Source: Candidatus Poribacteria bacterium (GTDB lineage: Bacteria; Poribacteria; WGA-4E; WGA-3G). From it: 64,000 nucleotides of DNA. The stretch covers positions 1 through 64,000 of the forward strand of contig JAJDTM010000024.1 of the NCBI GenBank assembly GCA_022827185.1, given 5' to 3'. Both the position numbers and the translations under genes were made by a program. Below, one piece after another: positions 16,913 to 25,040 of this stretch (position 1 is its first letter; every line of letters starts with the position of its first letter). Below the pieces are notes generated by a model. The model was not told the DNA's origin. It worked only from the letters and a program-made list of their open reading frames with translations, and searched no databases.

Positions 16913-17935
16913 ATGCCGAATCTACAAATGTCTCAAACGATTGTATGCACCCTTGCTGCGGCACTCGCACCTACCCTCATCGGGTATGCCGCCGGCAGCG
17001 ATGCTATCTTTGCCCCAGGCGCGGAACTCAAAGAGCTCTTCAACGGCGCGCATTTCACGGAGGGGGTCTCCGTCGCGCCAGACGGGACGGTCTATTTCAG
17101 CGACATCACCTTCACGGATCAGACGGATATGCAAGCCGGAAATATCTGGAAACACAACCCAGAAACTGGCGAAACAACCGTTTTCCGTTCTCCGAGTGGG
17201 ATGTCCAACGGCACGAAGTTTGACGCGCAAGGTCGGTTGGTTATCGCTGAAGGTGCCGATTTCGGGGGACGCAGGATTACGCGGACAGATATGGAAACCG
17301 GTAAAAGCGAAATCATCGCGGGGCTGTATAACGGAAAACCCTTTAACTCGCCGAACGATCTGTCAATTGACGAACAGGGACGCATCTACTTTACAGACCC
17401 ACGGTATGCTGGACATGAACCCGTCGAACAACCCATCTTCGGTGTCTATCGCATTGATCCAGACGGGTCTATCCATCTCGTTGTTACGGATGCTGGCAAA
17501 CCGAACGGCGTGGCAGTCTCTCCAGACCAAAAAACGCTCTATGTCATCAGTCATGACAACGGCGCGATGGGAAGTTTTCCTGAGGAAGTGCCGATCCGTA
17601 AGGGAAACATGGCACTCCTCGCCTACGATCTCTCAACCGACGGTACTGCGACTTTCCGTAAAACACTCGTCGATTACGCGCCACAGGACGGTCCCGATGG
17701 GATGGTCGTCGATGCGGAAGGGAATCTATACGTGGCAGTGCGCGATGAAACCCAAAAAGGCGTGCACGTCTACACACCTGAAGGTGAGGAACTGGCGTAC
17801 GTTGAGACACCGGATAAACCTACCAACGTCGCCTTCGGACGCGGCAAAACGAGCAAGACGCTTTATATTACGGCAGAAAATTGTCTCTACAGTATCCAAA
17901 CGACGAAAGAGGGGTATCACCTACCACAGAAGTAG
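16913..17935 (+). CDS. SMP-30/gluconolactonase-family secreted protein
   Basis: This 340-residue six-bladed beta-propeller hydrolase has an N-terminal hydrophobic segment (residues ~10-28, IVCTLAAALAPTLIGYAAG) that looks like an export signal. The metal-site landmarks of SMP-30 are present: FTEGVSVAPDGTVYFSD (Glu), NSPNDLSIDEQGRIYFTDP (Asn), GKPNGVAVSPD and GPDGMVVDAEGNLYVA (Asp). The family hydrolyses sugar lactones, though many members have other lactone or ester substrates. A strong AAGGAGGG box precedes the ATG. The gene is convergent with the amidase, 4 bases apart. Confidence 0.85.
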   Translation: MPNLQMSQTIVCTLAAALAPTLIGYAAGSDAIFAPGAELKELFNGAHFTEGVSVAPDGTVYFSDITFTDQTDMQAGNIWKHNPETGETTVFRSPSGMSNGTKFDAQGRLVIAEGADFGGRRITRTDMETGKSEIIAGLYNGKPFNSPNDLSIDEQGRIYFTDPRYAGHEPVEQPIFGVYRIDPDGSIHLVVTDAGKPNGVAVSPDQKTLYVISHDNGAMGSFPEEVPIRKGNMALLAYDLSTDGTATFRKTLVDYAPQDGPDGMVVDAEGNLYVAVRDETQKGVHVYTPEGEELAYVETPDKPTNVAFGRGKTSKTLYITAENCLYSIQTTKEGYHLPQK

Positions 17936-17939
17936 TACC

Positions 17940-19340
17940 TTAAACATCCGGATGAAGGTCGTGCCACGGTGTCGCACTTTCATAAGCGTGTCCAACACGA
18001 CACAACAACGGTTCTGTCAGGTGCTTCCCAACAAATTGAATACTCAACGGTAGCCCTTCGCTGTTCATGCCGCACGGCACGGATAGCGTCGGTGCCCCGT
18101 TGTAGTTGAACGGTACGGTAAACCGTTGGAACTTCGGGTCTCGGGGTTCATACGCGCCGTACAACACCTCTTCCGTGACAACATGCGGTGGTGCCGACAT
18201 CGACGGACACACCAACACATCAATTTCCGAAAATACCCTTCTAAGATGTCCTGTGCAGGCGGCTCTCAGGTTGTTCGCCTTCGCATATTCCGTACCTGAC
18301 ACCTTCGCACCCATATCAAGCCAGCCTTGGAACCAAGGACCGTAGGCATCTCGCAGGGACGGATAAGTGGCTGCATGTGCTACTACCGCTTCAGTCGTAC
18401 ACAGTGTGGGCCATGCGGAGACGTATTCATCCACGTCGGGCAATGCCACTTCAACAATTTCAGCACCTTGATCCGCGAGGACTGCCACACCGGCGCGCAC
18501 CGCATCGGCGAGTTCCGGGTCAATATCGTTGGTCGCATAGTGTTCATCGAACCCGATGCGGACACCTTGGAGGTCCTGTCCTATCCCTTCAAGCATATTC
18601 GGTACCGGATTCGGCAGAGAAGTCGGGTCGTTTGGGTCAAATCCAGCGATCGCCGCAAGTATAATCCCGGCATCAGCGACGCACCGCGTCATCGGACCGA
18701 CATGATCCATCGATTCAGCAAGTGCAAGTACACCGTAACGGCTCACCCGTCCCCATGTCGGTTTTATCCCGACGACACCGCAGCCTGCCGATGGAAATCG
18801 GATGGAACCGCCTGTATCGCTGCCGAGTGAACCGATGCACAACCCCGCCGCCGTCGCGACACCCGAACCGCTCGACGACGAACCCGTCCACCGATCCGGA
18901 TTCCACGGATTCTTCGGAATATCAAAATTACGGTTGTAACCGCCCATCGCACCTTCGGTCAGATTGAGTTTACCGAGCAGGACCGCACCCGCAGCCGCAA
19001 GTTTTGTGATGACCGTGCTATCAAACGCAGGCACGTGACCTGCCAGGACTTCCACGCCGCCCATCGTTCGGACCCCCTTGGTAAAACAGAGATCCTTCAC
19101 TGCGATAGGGACACCGTGAAGCGGCCCGCGATACATGCCAGCATTAATTTCTCGTTCCGCCGTTTGTGCAGCAGCCATCGCTTGATCTGCTGTCACAGTT
19201 GCGTAACTCTTGAGTTGACCGTCAAGTTGGTCAATGCGTTGGAGCATCGCAGCCGTAACATCCACAGGCGATAACTGTTTGGTAGCAATCTCTTCCGCAA
19301 TCTCGGTAATAGTTCTGAAGTGAAGTGGTGTTTCACGCAC
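17940..19340 (-). CDS. Amidase-signature family hydrolase
   Basis: This 466-residue cytoplasmic enzyme has the complete Ser-cisSer-Lys triad: Lys in VKDLCF (about residue 82), the GSSSSGSG segment (153-160) carrying the cis-serine, and the nucleophile in GSDTGGSIRFP (about S179). It resembles GatA and other amidases acting on small amides. Since no gatB or gatC is adjacent, a catabolic amidase is more likely than a tRNA amidotransferase subunit. The start is GTG at 19340, supported by AAGGAG about ten bases upstream. Confidence 0.88.
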   Translation of the reverse strand: MRETPLHFRTITEIAEEIATKQLSPVDVTAAMLQRIDQLDGQLKSYATVTADQAMAAAQTAEREINAGMYRGPLHGVPIAVKDLCFTKGVRTMGGVEVLAGHVPAFDSTVITKLAAAGAVLLGKLNLTEGAMGGYNRNFDIPKNPWNPDRWTGSSSSGSGVATAAGLCIGSLGSDTGGSIRFPSAGCGVVGIKPTWGRVSRYGVLALAESMDHVGPMTRCVADAGIILAAIAGFDPNDPTSLPNPVPNMLEGIGQDLQGVRIGFDEHYATNDIDPELADAVRAGVAVLADQGAEIVEVALPDVDEYVSAWPTLCTTEAVVAHAATYPSLRDAYGPWFQGWLDMGAKVSGTEYAKANNLRAACTGHLRRVFSEIDVLVCPSMSAPPHVVTEEVLYGAYEPRDPKFQRFTVPFNYNGAPTLSVPCGMNSEGLPLSIQFVGKHLTEPLLCRVGHAYESATPWHDLHPDV

Positions 19341-19360
19341 GTCCTGTCTCCTTCTTAAAA

Positions 19361-19424
19361 GTAGTAGGCACAGTCCCTGTGCCGTTCACCCATAGTAGTA
19401 GGCACAGTCCCTGTGCCGTTCACC
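19361..19424. repeat. two copies of GTAGTAGGCACAGTCC hairpin repeat
   Basis: Two ~30-bp units, 19361-19390 and 19395-19424, each contain GGCACAG/CTGTGCC arms and end in GTTCACC. Two further, slightly diverged units stand at 21320-21349 and 21363-21392, on the other side of the propeller gene. Confidence 0.75.
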
Positions 19425-19437
19425 TTAATCAACATAC

Positions 19438-21297
19438 CTACTTCTCAATCTGAATCTTATACACGCCGCTTCTACCCGTCCCCGCGTAGAGAAAATCGTC
19501 AAGGACGACTAACGAGAGCACTTGGTGCCGCAGCGACCCAACTGGCTCCCACCATCTTTTATCTGGCATCCACCGGAAAACGCCTTTACCATAAGTCCCT
19601 ACGTAAAGTTCAGTGCCGACTGTCGCCATTGTCAAAACTGCGCTATCATCCAAACCATCGTTTATAGGGGTCCAAGAATCGCCACCATTAACGGAACGGA
19701 TGACTCCGTTACCCCAAGCGGATGCGTAAAGCGTTGATCCAACCCACCTCAGCCCGGATATACTGCTACCTGCCATATCTGTTGAATTGGCAAGTTTCCA
19801 CGATTTTCCCGCATTTTCCGAACGATAAATTCTGCCCTGATTAGTGCCAGCATAGATATTCTCGCCATTCACCAACAACGCCGTGATGAAGGGTCCTTTT
19901 AAGCCAAGATTGGTGGTCCAAGGATCTGAGTCCTTTTCCCACTGGAAAACGCCATCCTTTCCCGTCCCGATATAGAAAGTTGGACCGACAATTTCCAAAC
20001 ATTGAATTCCGGTCAACTCGTTATTAGCGATAACGACATCCAACTTACCACGCGCTTCATTCAACTGGAAAACACCGCCTATGACCCCACCTTGGTCGCG
20101 CGGCGCAATTCTAATGCCACCTATGTAAAGTATTCCGTCTGAAACGGATAACGTGGAAAATAGATATTCGTCCGGCATTGAAGAAATCTGTACGGATTGC
20201 CACGATGCGCCACCGTTAACTGAATGGATAAGCCTTTCACTCATTCCAGCGTAAATTGTTTTTCCAACAACTGCCAACTCGCCAACCGTTGTATTCGTCA
20301 ATCCAGCGTTGACTTCCACCCAAGAAGTGCCACCGTCCATCGTGCGAAAGATACCACCCTCTGCAGTCCCAGCGAAAACAGTATCTTCATTGACTGCCAA
20401 CAACGCACAGACCTTCCGATCTGTCAATCCCTCGTTGATAGTTGTCCAAGAATCGCCGCGATCGTCTGAACGGAAAACGCCGCTCCCATACGTCCCGGCG
20501 TACACGGTTGCCCCAAACCCAGCCAACGCTATAATCGGATTTCCCATCTTTTCTAAGGTGATGTGGGTTAACGCGTCCCCTTCGTCATGAGATTTAAAAA
20601 GTTCCCCTTCGCTTATATACGCGCCTACGTAGAGCAGATCCTCTATAGCCGCAAGGGACTCAATCTGCGGTACAAAAAAATCATCGTTGATAGCGGTCAA
20701 TGCGTCCTCATTCGCTCTTTTGCGAAAAAGCCGGTTCTCACCACCAGCGATAAGGGTTGTCCCTATACTCGAAAGTTCATGAACCGACTTGGGACCGAAC
20801 CCATCATTCACCTGTTGCCACGAGCCACCGTCATCATCCGAATACCAAACACCCGTGTTTAAGGTGCCAACGTATATACGGTCGCCAATAACCGCAATAC
20901 TACTGATGGATTCAGACTTTCGGAAGTTTGAAACGGGATGCCATCTGTTCCCGCCATCGGTTGATGCGTATAAACCGTTCTGCGTGCCAACGTAAAGCAC
21001 CTCTCCCTTTTGTGCGAAGACTTCAACGTATACAAACCCCTCTCCCGGTTCGTAGGCTAATCCAGTATTGACGGGGGTCCAAGTATTGCCGCGATTCGTT
21101 GAACGAAAGATGCCCGCGCCCCATGTTCCAGCGAGCAGCACGCCTTTCGGAGCTGCATAGAGGGCGCGAACCTCTCCACCGTAAGGACCGTTGGTTTGTA
21201 CCCAGCCGCCGTTCACATCCGTCCGAACTTGCGGTACGAAAACGGTGCAGAGCATGGCTACAGCAACCCAAAGGACAGGTCTTGTCTGTTGTTTCAT
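19438..21297 (-). CDS. secreted Asp-box beta-propeller (BNR/Ycf48-like) protein, copy 1
   Basis: This 619-residue protein has a signal peptide (MKQQTRPVLWVAVAMLCTVF, cleavage near residue 25). The rest is repeats of ~45-50 residues carrying Asp-box motifs S-x-D-x-G-x-x-W, such as SDDGGSWQQVNDG, SDDRGDSWTTINEG, TMDGGTSWVEVNAG and SVNGGDSWTPINDG, plus YVGT/YAGT strands. This is the sialidase/VPS10-type propeller common in exported proteins. No catalytic sialidase residues were identified. The start at 21297 is chosen over an upstream ATG at 21348 because AGAGGA precedes it and the signal peptide begins there. It is a paralogue of the next gene. Confidence 0.85.
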   Translation of the reverse strand: MKQQTRPVLWVAVAMLCTVFVPQVRTDVNGGWVQTNGPYGGEVRALYAAPKGVLLAGTWGAGIFRSTNRGNTWTPVNTGLAYEPGEGFVYVEVFAQKGEVLYVGTQNGLYASTDGGNRWHPVSNFRKSESISSIAVIGDRIYVGTLNTGVWYSDDDGGSWQQVNDGFGPKSVHELSSIGTTLIAGGENRLFRKRANEDALTAINDDFFVPQIESLAAIEDLLYVGAYISEGELFKSHDEGDALTHITLEKMGNPIIALAGFGATVYAGTYGSGVFRSDDRGDSWTTINEGLTDRKVCALLAVNEDTVFAGTAEGGIFRTMDGGTSWVEVNAGLTNTTVGELAVVGKTIYAGMSERLIHSVNGGASWQSVQISSMPDEYLFSTLSVSDGILYIGGIRIAPRDQGGVIGGVFQLNEARGKLDVVIANNELTGIQCLEIVGPTFYIGTGKDGVFQWEKDSDPWTTNLGLKGPFITALLVNGENIYAGTNQGRIYRSENAGKSWKLANSTDMAGSSISGLRWVGSTLYASAWGNGVIRSVNGGDSWTPINDGLDDSAVLTMATVGTELYVGTYGKGVFRWMPDKRWWEPVGSLRHQVLSLVVLDDFLYAGTGRSGVYKIQIEK

Positions 21298-21319
21298 CAG
21301 TCCGTCCTCTTTGTTAAAA

Positions 21320-21392
21320 GTAGTAGGCACACTCCGTGTGCCGTTCACCCTCTTCGTTAAAAGTAGTAGTCACAGTCTCTGTGCCGTTCACC
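21320..21392. repeat. two diverged copies of GTAGTAGGCACAGTCC hairpin repeat
   Basis: Units at 21320-21349 (GGCACACTCCGTGTGCC core) and 21363-21392 (TCACAGTCTCTGTGCC core). The first shows compensatory changes that keep the hairpin: CACAC pairs with GTGTG. Confidence 0.75.
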
Positions 21393-21405
21393 CTAATTGA
21401 TCTGC

Positions 21406-23349
21406 CTACTCCTGAATCTTATACACGCCGCCTCCCGCCGTTCCCGCGTAAAGAAAACCATCAAGCACCGCCAACGACATTGCCTGATAAGGCAACGAAC
21501 CGATCAGTTCCCACCGCTTTCCATCTTCTGACCACTGAAAAACCCTTCTAAATGTACTTACATATACCGCCCTACCATCTGTCCCTATAGTCGTAGCAAA
21601 TGCCTCGTCCAAGCCGTCGTTGATGGATGTCCATGAATCACCACCATCGTAGGAACGAAAGACCCCTTTATTCCAAAAGGTCGCGTAGAGCGTTGAGCCA
21701 ACCCATTTTAGATCAGACATATCGCCATCCATCATATCTGTTGCGTGGATAGGTTCCCACGTTCCCTCCTTCAAACGATAAATTTCGTCGCCCTCAGCAC
21801 CGGCATAGACACGCTCGCCATTTCCCAATAACGCCGTGATGTAGTGATGTTCTAAGCCAAGATTGGTGACCCATGGGCCTGAGTCCTTCTCCCACTGTAA
21901 AACACCATCCCTCAGGGTCCCGATATAGAAAGTCGTACCGACGACTTCCATACATTCGCTGCCGGTCAAATTACGAAGGGCAACCAGTTCGACCCAAGTG
22001 TTGTCCGCTTTATCCAACCTATAGATACCCCCTACGATCTCATTTCGATGACGCCGGGATAATCCGCAAGCACCTACGTAAAGTTCGTTATCCGAAATCG
22101 CTAACCCCGTAAACCCGTAATTAGTCGGTGCTGACAGTGCCTTTACAGGGTGCCACGATTCGCCACCGTCAACCGAATGAAAAATCCTTTTACCAATTTG
22201 AGCGTATATCCGATCCCCAATAACTTCCAATTTGCTGACTGTTGCATTCGTTATGCCGGTGTTGATTTCTACCCAAGAATTACCGCTGTCTGTCGTGCGA
22301 AAGACCCCGTCGCCCGATGTTCCAACGAAAACGGTGTCTTCATTGACCGCTAACAGTGTCGAGACGGTACTATATGTTAACCCATCGTTGATGACTGCCC
22401 AAGAGTCACCTTTATCATCCGAACGGTAAACCACACTCCCGCTACTTGCATAGAGTACGCCACCGTACGCCACCAACGCGTTAACGGTCCGTGTCATCTC
22501 TGCTGGTGTGATGTATGCCCACGACTCTCCATTGTCATTGGAACGGAAAATTCCAGAGCCGTTGCCCAGACGTACACTCATGTAGAGCAGGTGTTCCATA
22601 GCAGCGAACGCCTGAATCCGTATGCCAGATGGAAAATTTAACTTCGGTAACGGATCTAATCCAGCTTCAATCCGTACGTTATTGACCGACGCTATGTTAA
22701 CGGGTTGACTAATAGCATCCGTATTGATAGGTGTCCACGAGTCCTCATTGTCATGTTTACGAAAAACCCCGTTATCCGTAGCAGCAACAAGGGTTGTCCC
22801 TATTCCTACAAGTTCGCTAATCAACTGAGGTCCCAACCCATCATTCACCTGTATCCATGAATCACCATCATCTGAATACCAAACCCCCGTATTTAAGGTG
22901 CCAACGTATATGCGGTCACCAATAACTACAAGACCACTGATGGATTCAGTGTTTCGGAAACTCGAAACGTGATGCCATCTGTTGCCATTATTGGTTGACC
23001 CATATAAACCATCCCGTGTACCAGCATAGAGCGTCTCCCGCTTTTGTGCAAAGGCTGTAACAGACCAATAACTCTCTTCGGGTTCAAAACGCAATCCAGT
23101 ATTGACGGGTGTCCAAGAATTGCCGCGATCCGTTGAACGGAAGATACCCCCACCCTCTGTTCCAGCAAAAAGCACGCCTTTCGGTGCCGCATAGATGGTG
23201 AGAATATCACCACTATAAGGACCGTTGGTTTGCACCCAATCACTCCGGTTAGGTTCAGTGTGTTCATCCGCCCTAAGTTGAGGGACTAAACTGATGAACA
23301 ACCCCACTACAGCAATCCAAATAACCGATAATATCCGTTGTTGTTTCAT
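21406..23349 (-). CDS. secreted Asp-box beta-propeller (BNR/Ycf48-like) protein, copy 2
   Basis: This 647-residue protein is a full-length paralogue of the gene just downstream. It has the same MKQQ signal peptide opening, the same WVQTNGPY start to the mature part, the same order of Asp-box repeats (STDRGNSWTPVNTG, SDDGDSWIQVNDG, SNDNGESWAYI, TTDSGNSWVEINTG, SYDGGDSWTSINDG) and the same YKIQE ending. A ~15-residue extra segment occurs before the first propeller repeats and another near residue 220. The start at 23349 follows GAGGAAA. Tandem duplication of an exported propeller is clear; the ligand or substrate is unknown. Confidence 0.85.
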   Translation of the reverse strand: MKQQRILSVIWIAVVGLFISLVPQLRADEHTEPNRSDWVQTNGPYSGDILTIYAAPKGVLFAGTEGGGIFRSTDRGNSWTPVNTGLRFEPEESYWSVTAFAQKRETLYAGTRDGLYGSTNNGNRWHHVSSFRNTESISGLVVIGDRIYVGTLNTGVWYSDDGDSWIQVNDGLGPQLISELVGIGTTLVAATDNGVFRKHDNEDSWTPINTDAISQPVNIASVNNVRIEAGLDPLPKLNFPSGIRIQAFAAMEHLLYMSVRLGNGSGIFRSNDNGESWAYITPAEMTRTVNALVAYGGVLYASSGSVVYRSDDKGDSWAVINDGLTYSTVSTLLAVNEDTVFVGTSGDGVFRTTDSGNSWVEINTGITNATVSKLEVIGDRIYAQIGKRIFHSVDGGESWHPVKALSAPTNYGFTGLAISDNELYVGACGLSRRHRNEIVGGIYRLDKADNTWVELVALRNLTGSECMEVVGTTFYIGTLRDGVLQWEKDSGPWVTNLGLEHHYITALLGNGERVYAGAEGDEIYRLKEGTWEPIHATDMMDGDMSDLKWVGSTLYATFWNKGVFRSYDGGDSWTSINDGLDEAFATTIGTDGRAVYVSTFRRVFQWSEDGKRWELIGSLPYQAMSLAVLDGFLYAGTAGGGVYKIQE

Positions 23350-23374
23350 CTGTCCGTTTCCTCTTTTTAGTATT

Positions 23375-23431
23375 TGTAGCATAAACTTTTAGTTTGTGCC
23401 AGTCTGAATGCCTGTTATAGGCATTCAGACT
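23375..23431. repeat. TGTAGCATAA repeat followed by long hairpin
   Basis: A copy of the TGTAGCATAACC-type repeat (23375-23401) joins a perfect 13-bp stem, AGTCTGAATGCCT / AGGCATTCAGACT, with a 5-base loop (23401-23431). No T-run follows on either strand, so it looks like a REP element and not an intrinsic terminator. Confidence 0.65.
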
Positions 23432-23525
23432 GTTTGAGTGTGCCCAACTAATTATAGGTTCTACTATAACCAATCAATACCACAAAGAAGTTTACAACGG
23501 TGGGGTTTTTCATCTGTTTAGGCAA

Positions 23526-24389
23526 CTAATTCAATTCGCTCACACGCGGACGGCCTAAGAGACTCATCAACCGATCGTCCGCATTTTCGATTGCCTCTTC
23601 AGGCACAGGCACACCGTTACAGAGGCTAAACCGCCAATACGCCCAATACGCCGCATACTGCGATTGGATAATATAGCGTGTCTTGTTAGAAAGGTTCGGC
23701 GCGCCGCGGTGCCAACACTGCGGATCCTGCAGGTAGATGTCGCCCGCCTTGCAAAGAATAGAGACGGGTTTATTGCCCTCAAACTCAGGGTTTTCCTGAC
23801 TGTTCGGATGTCTGCCGGAGTAGTGGCTGCCGGGAACATACTGCGTCGGGCCTTCCTCAAGCGTATCAATATCGTTCAACGCCATCTGGACGGTAAACCA
23901 CATCACAGGCATCCGCAAGCGCGGATCGTGGCGCGGCATCTCCTCAGTAACAGGGAAATGCACCGAACCGTCAACATGCCACGTGTCAATCGAGAGTCCG
24001 GGTAGATTCCGCAGTACATTCTGTCCACAAAACTTACAGTTCTCACCGACAATCGCCTCCGCCAGACTCAGAATCGGTTCACGGAGGAGCATATCCCGGA
24101 AAATGGGATCCAATTCAATCGTATTCCGTAAAATGAAGGGTAACGTCTCACCCGAATCGGTGTGTGCACCCATCTGGATATATCGGACATCCGCAAGTTC
24201 TGGATTGGTTTGTTCCATGAGTTCCGGGTCCGCAAAAAGTTCGTCCGACTTCTCCCGTAGCGCGGTAACCTCTCCGTCGGTCAGCACTCCGGGAATATGG
24301 ACGTATCCATCACGGAAAAATTGCTCAGCAATTTGCTTTGTTTTCTCTTCACTAAAACGTTCACCCTTAAGTATCGGACTGTTTGCCAT
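23526..24389 (-). CDS. Phytanoyl-CoA dioxygenase-family Fe(II)/2-oxoglutarate oxygenase
   Basis: This 287-residue cytoplasmic enzyme has the double-stranded beta-helix metal site: TWHVDGSVHFP gives the HxD (HVD), CWHRGAPN gives the distal histidine, and NKTRYIIQ gives the 2-oxoglutarate-binding arginine. The N-terminal RDGYVHIPGVLTDGEVTALR is the usual PhyH opening. Substrate cannot be predicted. The start at 24389 is preferred over an ATG at 24425 because GGGGAG lies just upstream. Unlike the three PhyH genes at 46581-49162, it has a classical HxD. Confidence 0.87.
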   Translation of the reverse strand: MANSPILKGERFSEEKTKQIAEQFFRDGYVHIPGVLTDGEVTALREKSDELFADPELMEQTNPELADVRYIQMGAHTDSGETLPFILRNTIELDPIFRDMLLREPILSLAEAIVGENCKFCGQNVLRNLPGLSIDTWHVDGSVHFPVTEEMPRHDPRLRMPVMWFTVQMALNDIDTLEEGPTQYVPGSHYSGRHPNSQENPEFEGNKPVSILCKAGDIYLQDPQCWHRGAPNLSNKTRYIIQSQYAAYWAYWRFSLCNGVPVPEEAIENADDRLMSLLGRPRVSELN

Positions 24390-24421
24390 GTTGCTTTCTC
24401 CCCTTACGTAAAAGGTTATGG

Positions 24422-24703
24422 TCAAAAAATATCACCACGATTGTCAATTTGCACAATTCGGATGAGACGATTGCTTCTGTCAACACGATAAATAAAACGG
24501 ATAGTTCCTATCCGATAGCGATAGAATCCTTTTTTCTTACCACGCAGTTTTTTAATTGTTGTTGGATTTTCATGCCGAAATGGAGAACCGGTAATATACG
24601 CAAAAGCAAGATTGATTCGCTCTTGTGCTTCCCGATCTAATCGTCTGATAAAATTTTCGACTTTGCTCGGAAGTGGTTCAAGTGTGTACCGCTGGTGATT
24701 CAC
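24422..24703 (-). CDS. RelE/ParE-like toxin
   Basis: This 93-residue basic protein has the RelE/ParE fold pattern: helical hairpin VENFIRRLDREAQERINLAF, then IKKLRGKKKGFYRYRIGTIR and FIYRVDRSNRLIRIVQI, followed by a conserved-looking DNRGDIF. Arginines in RYRIG and IRF correspond to the RNA-contacting positions of RelE-type ribosome-dependent RNases. It starts within the stop of the preceding gene (ATGA overlap), the usual toxin-antitoxin coupling. Confidence 0.8.
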   Translation of the reverse strand: MNHQRYTLEPLPSKVENFIRRLDREAQERINLAFAYITGSPFRHENPTTIKKLRGKKKGFYRYRIGTIRFIYRVDRSNRLIRIVQIDNRGDIF

Positions 24704-25029
24704 AACCCAATTTCCTTCTTAATCAGAGACCACGTCTTTCCACCGCCAGCAGCCAATTCTTTTTCTGCCTCAAGAATATCTTCTAAAACTTCAGGTTCTG
24801 AATTGAGTAACGCGGTTTCATGCCATTCGGAAAGAAAAACCGAAAGCGTTTCAGCATCTTTTTTTCCGTCTGAGATTTGCGTTACTAACTTGAGCAGTTC
24901 AGCAAGAAACTCAACAAGTTCTTCTGGATCTAATTGCCTGAGCCAATCAAGGTGTTTTGAAGTCTTAACGGATTTGACAAATAATTGATCGTTCATGAGG
25001 TGTCCAACAACAAGTTTAGGGTTTTTCAT
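24700..25029 (-). CDS. putative antitoxin partner of the RelE-like toxin
   Basis: This 109-residue acidic, helical protein (LDWLRQLDPEELVEFLAELL, then SEPEVLEDILEAEKELAAGG) shares a 4-base overlap with the RelE-like toxin gene. The C-terminal EAEKELAAGGGKTWSLIKKE could be the toxin-wrapping tail. No PHD, RHH or Xre DNA-binding domain is obvious. The start at 25029 is set by GGAGGG ten bases upstream; the longer frame to 25113 runs into the sulfatase end. Antitoxin role is inferred from position. Confidence 0.65.
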   Translation of the reverse strand: MKNPKLVVGHLMNDQLFVKSVKTSKHLDWLRQLDPEELVEFLAELLKLVTQISDGKKDAETLSVFLSEWHETALLNSEPEVLEDILEAEKELAAGGGKTWSLIKKEIGL

Positions 25030-25040
25030 TTTCCCTCCTC

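Noticed and set aside
17940..19340. GatA subunit of tRNA amidotransferase
   Set aside because: No gatB or gatC beside it, and the serine-rich cis-Ser loop differs from typical GatA; left as a general amidase.
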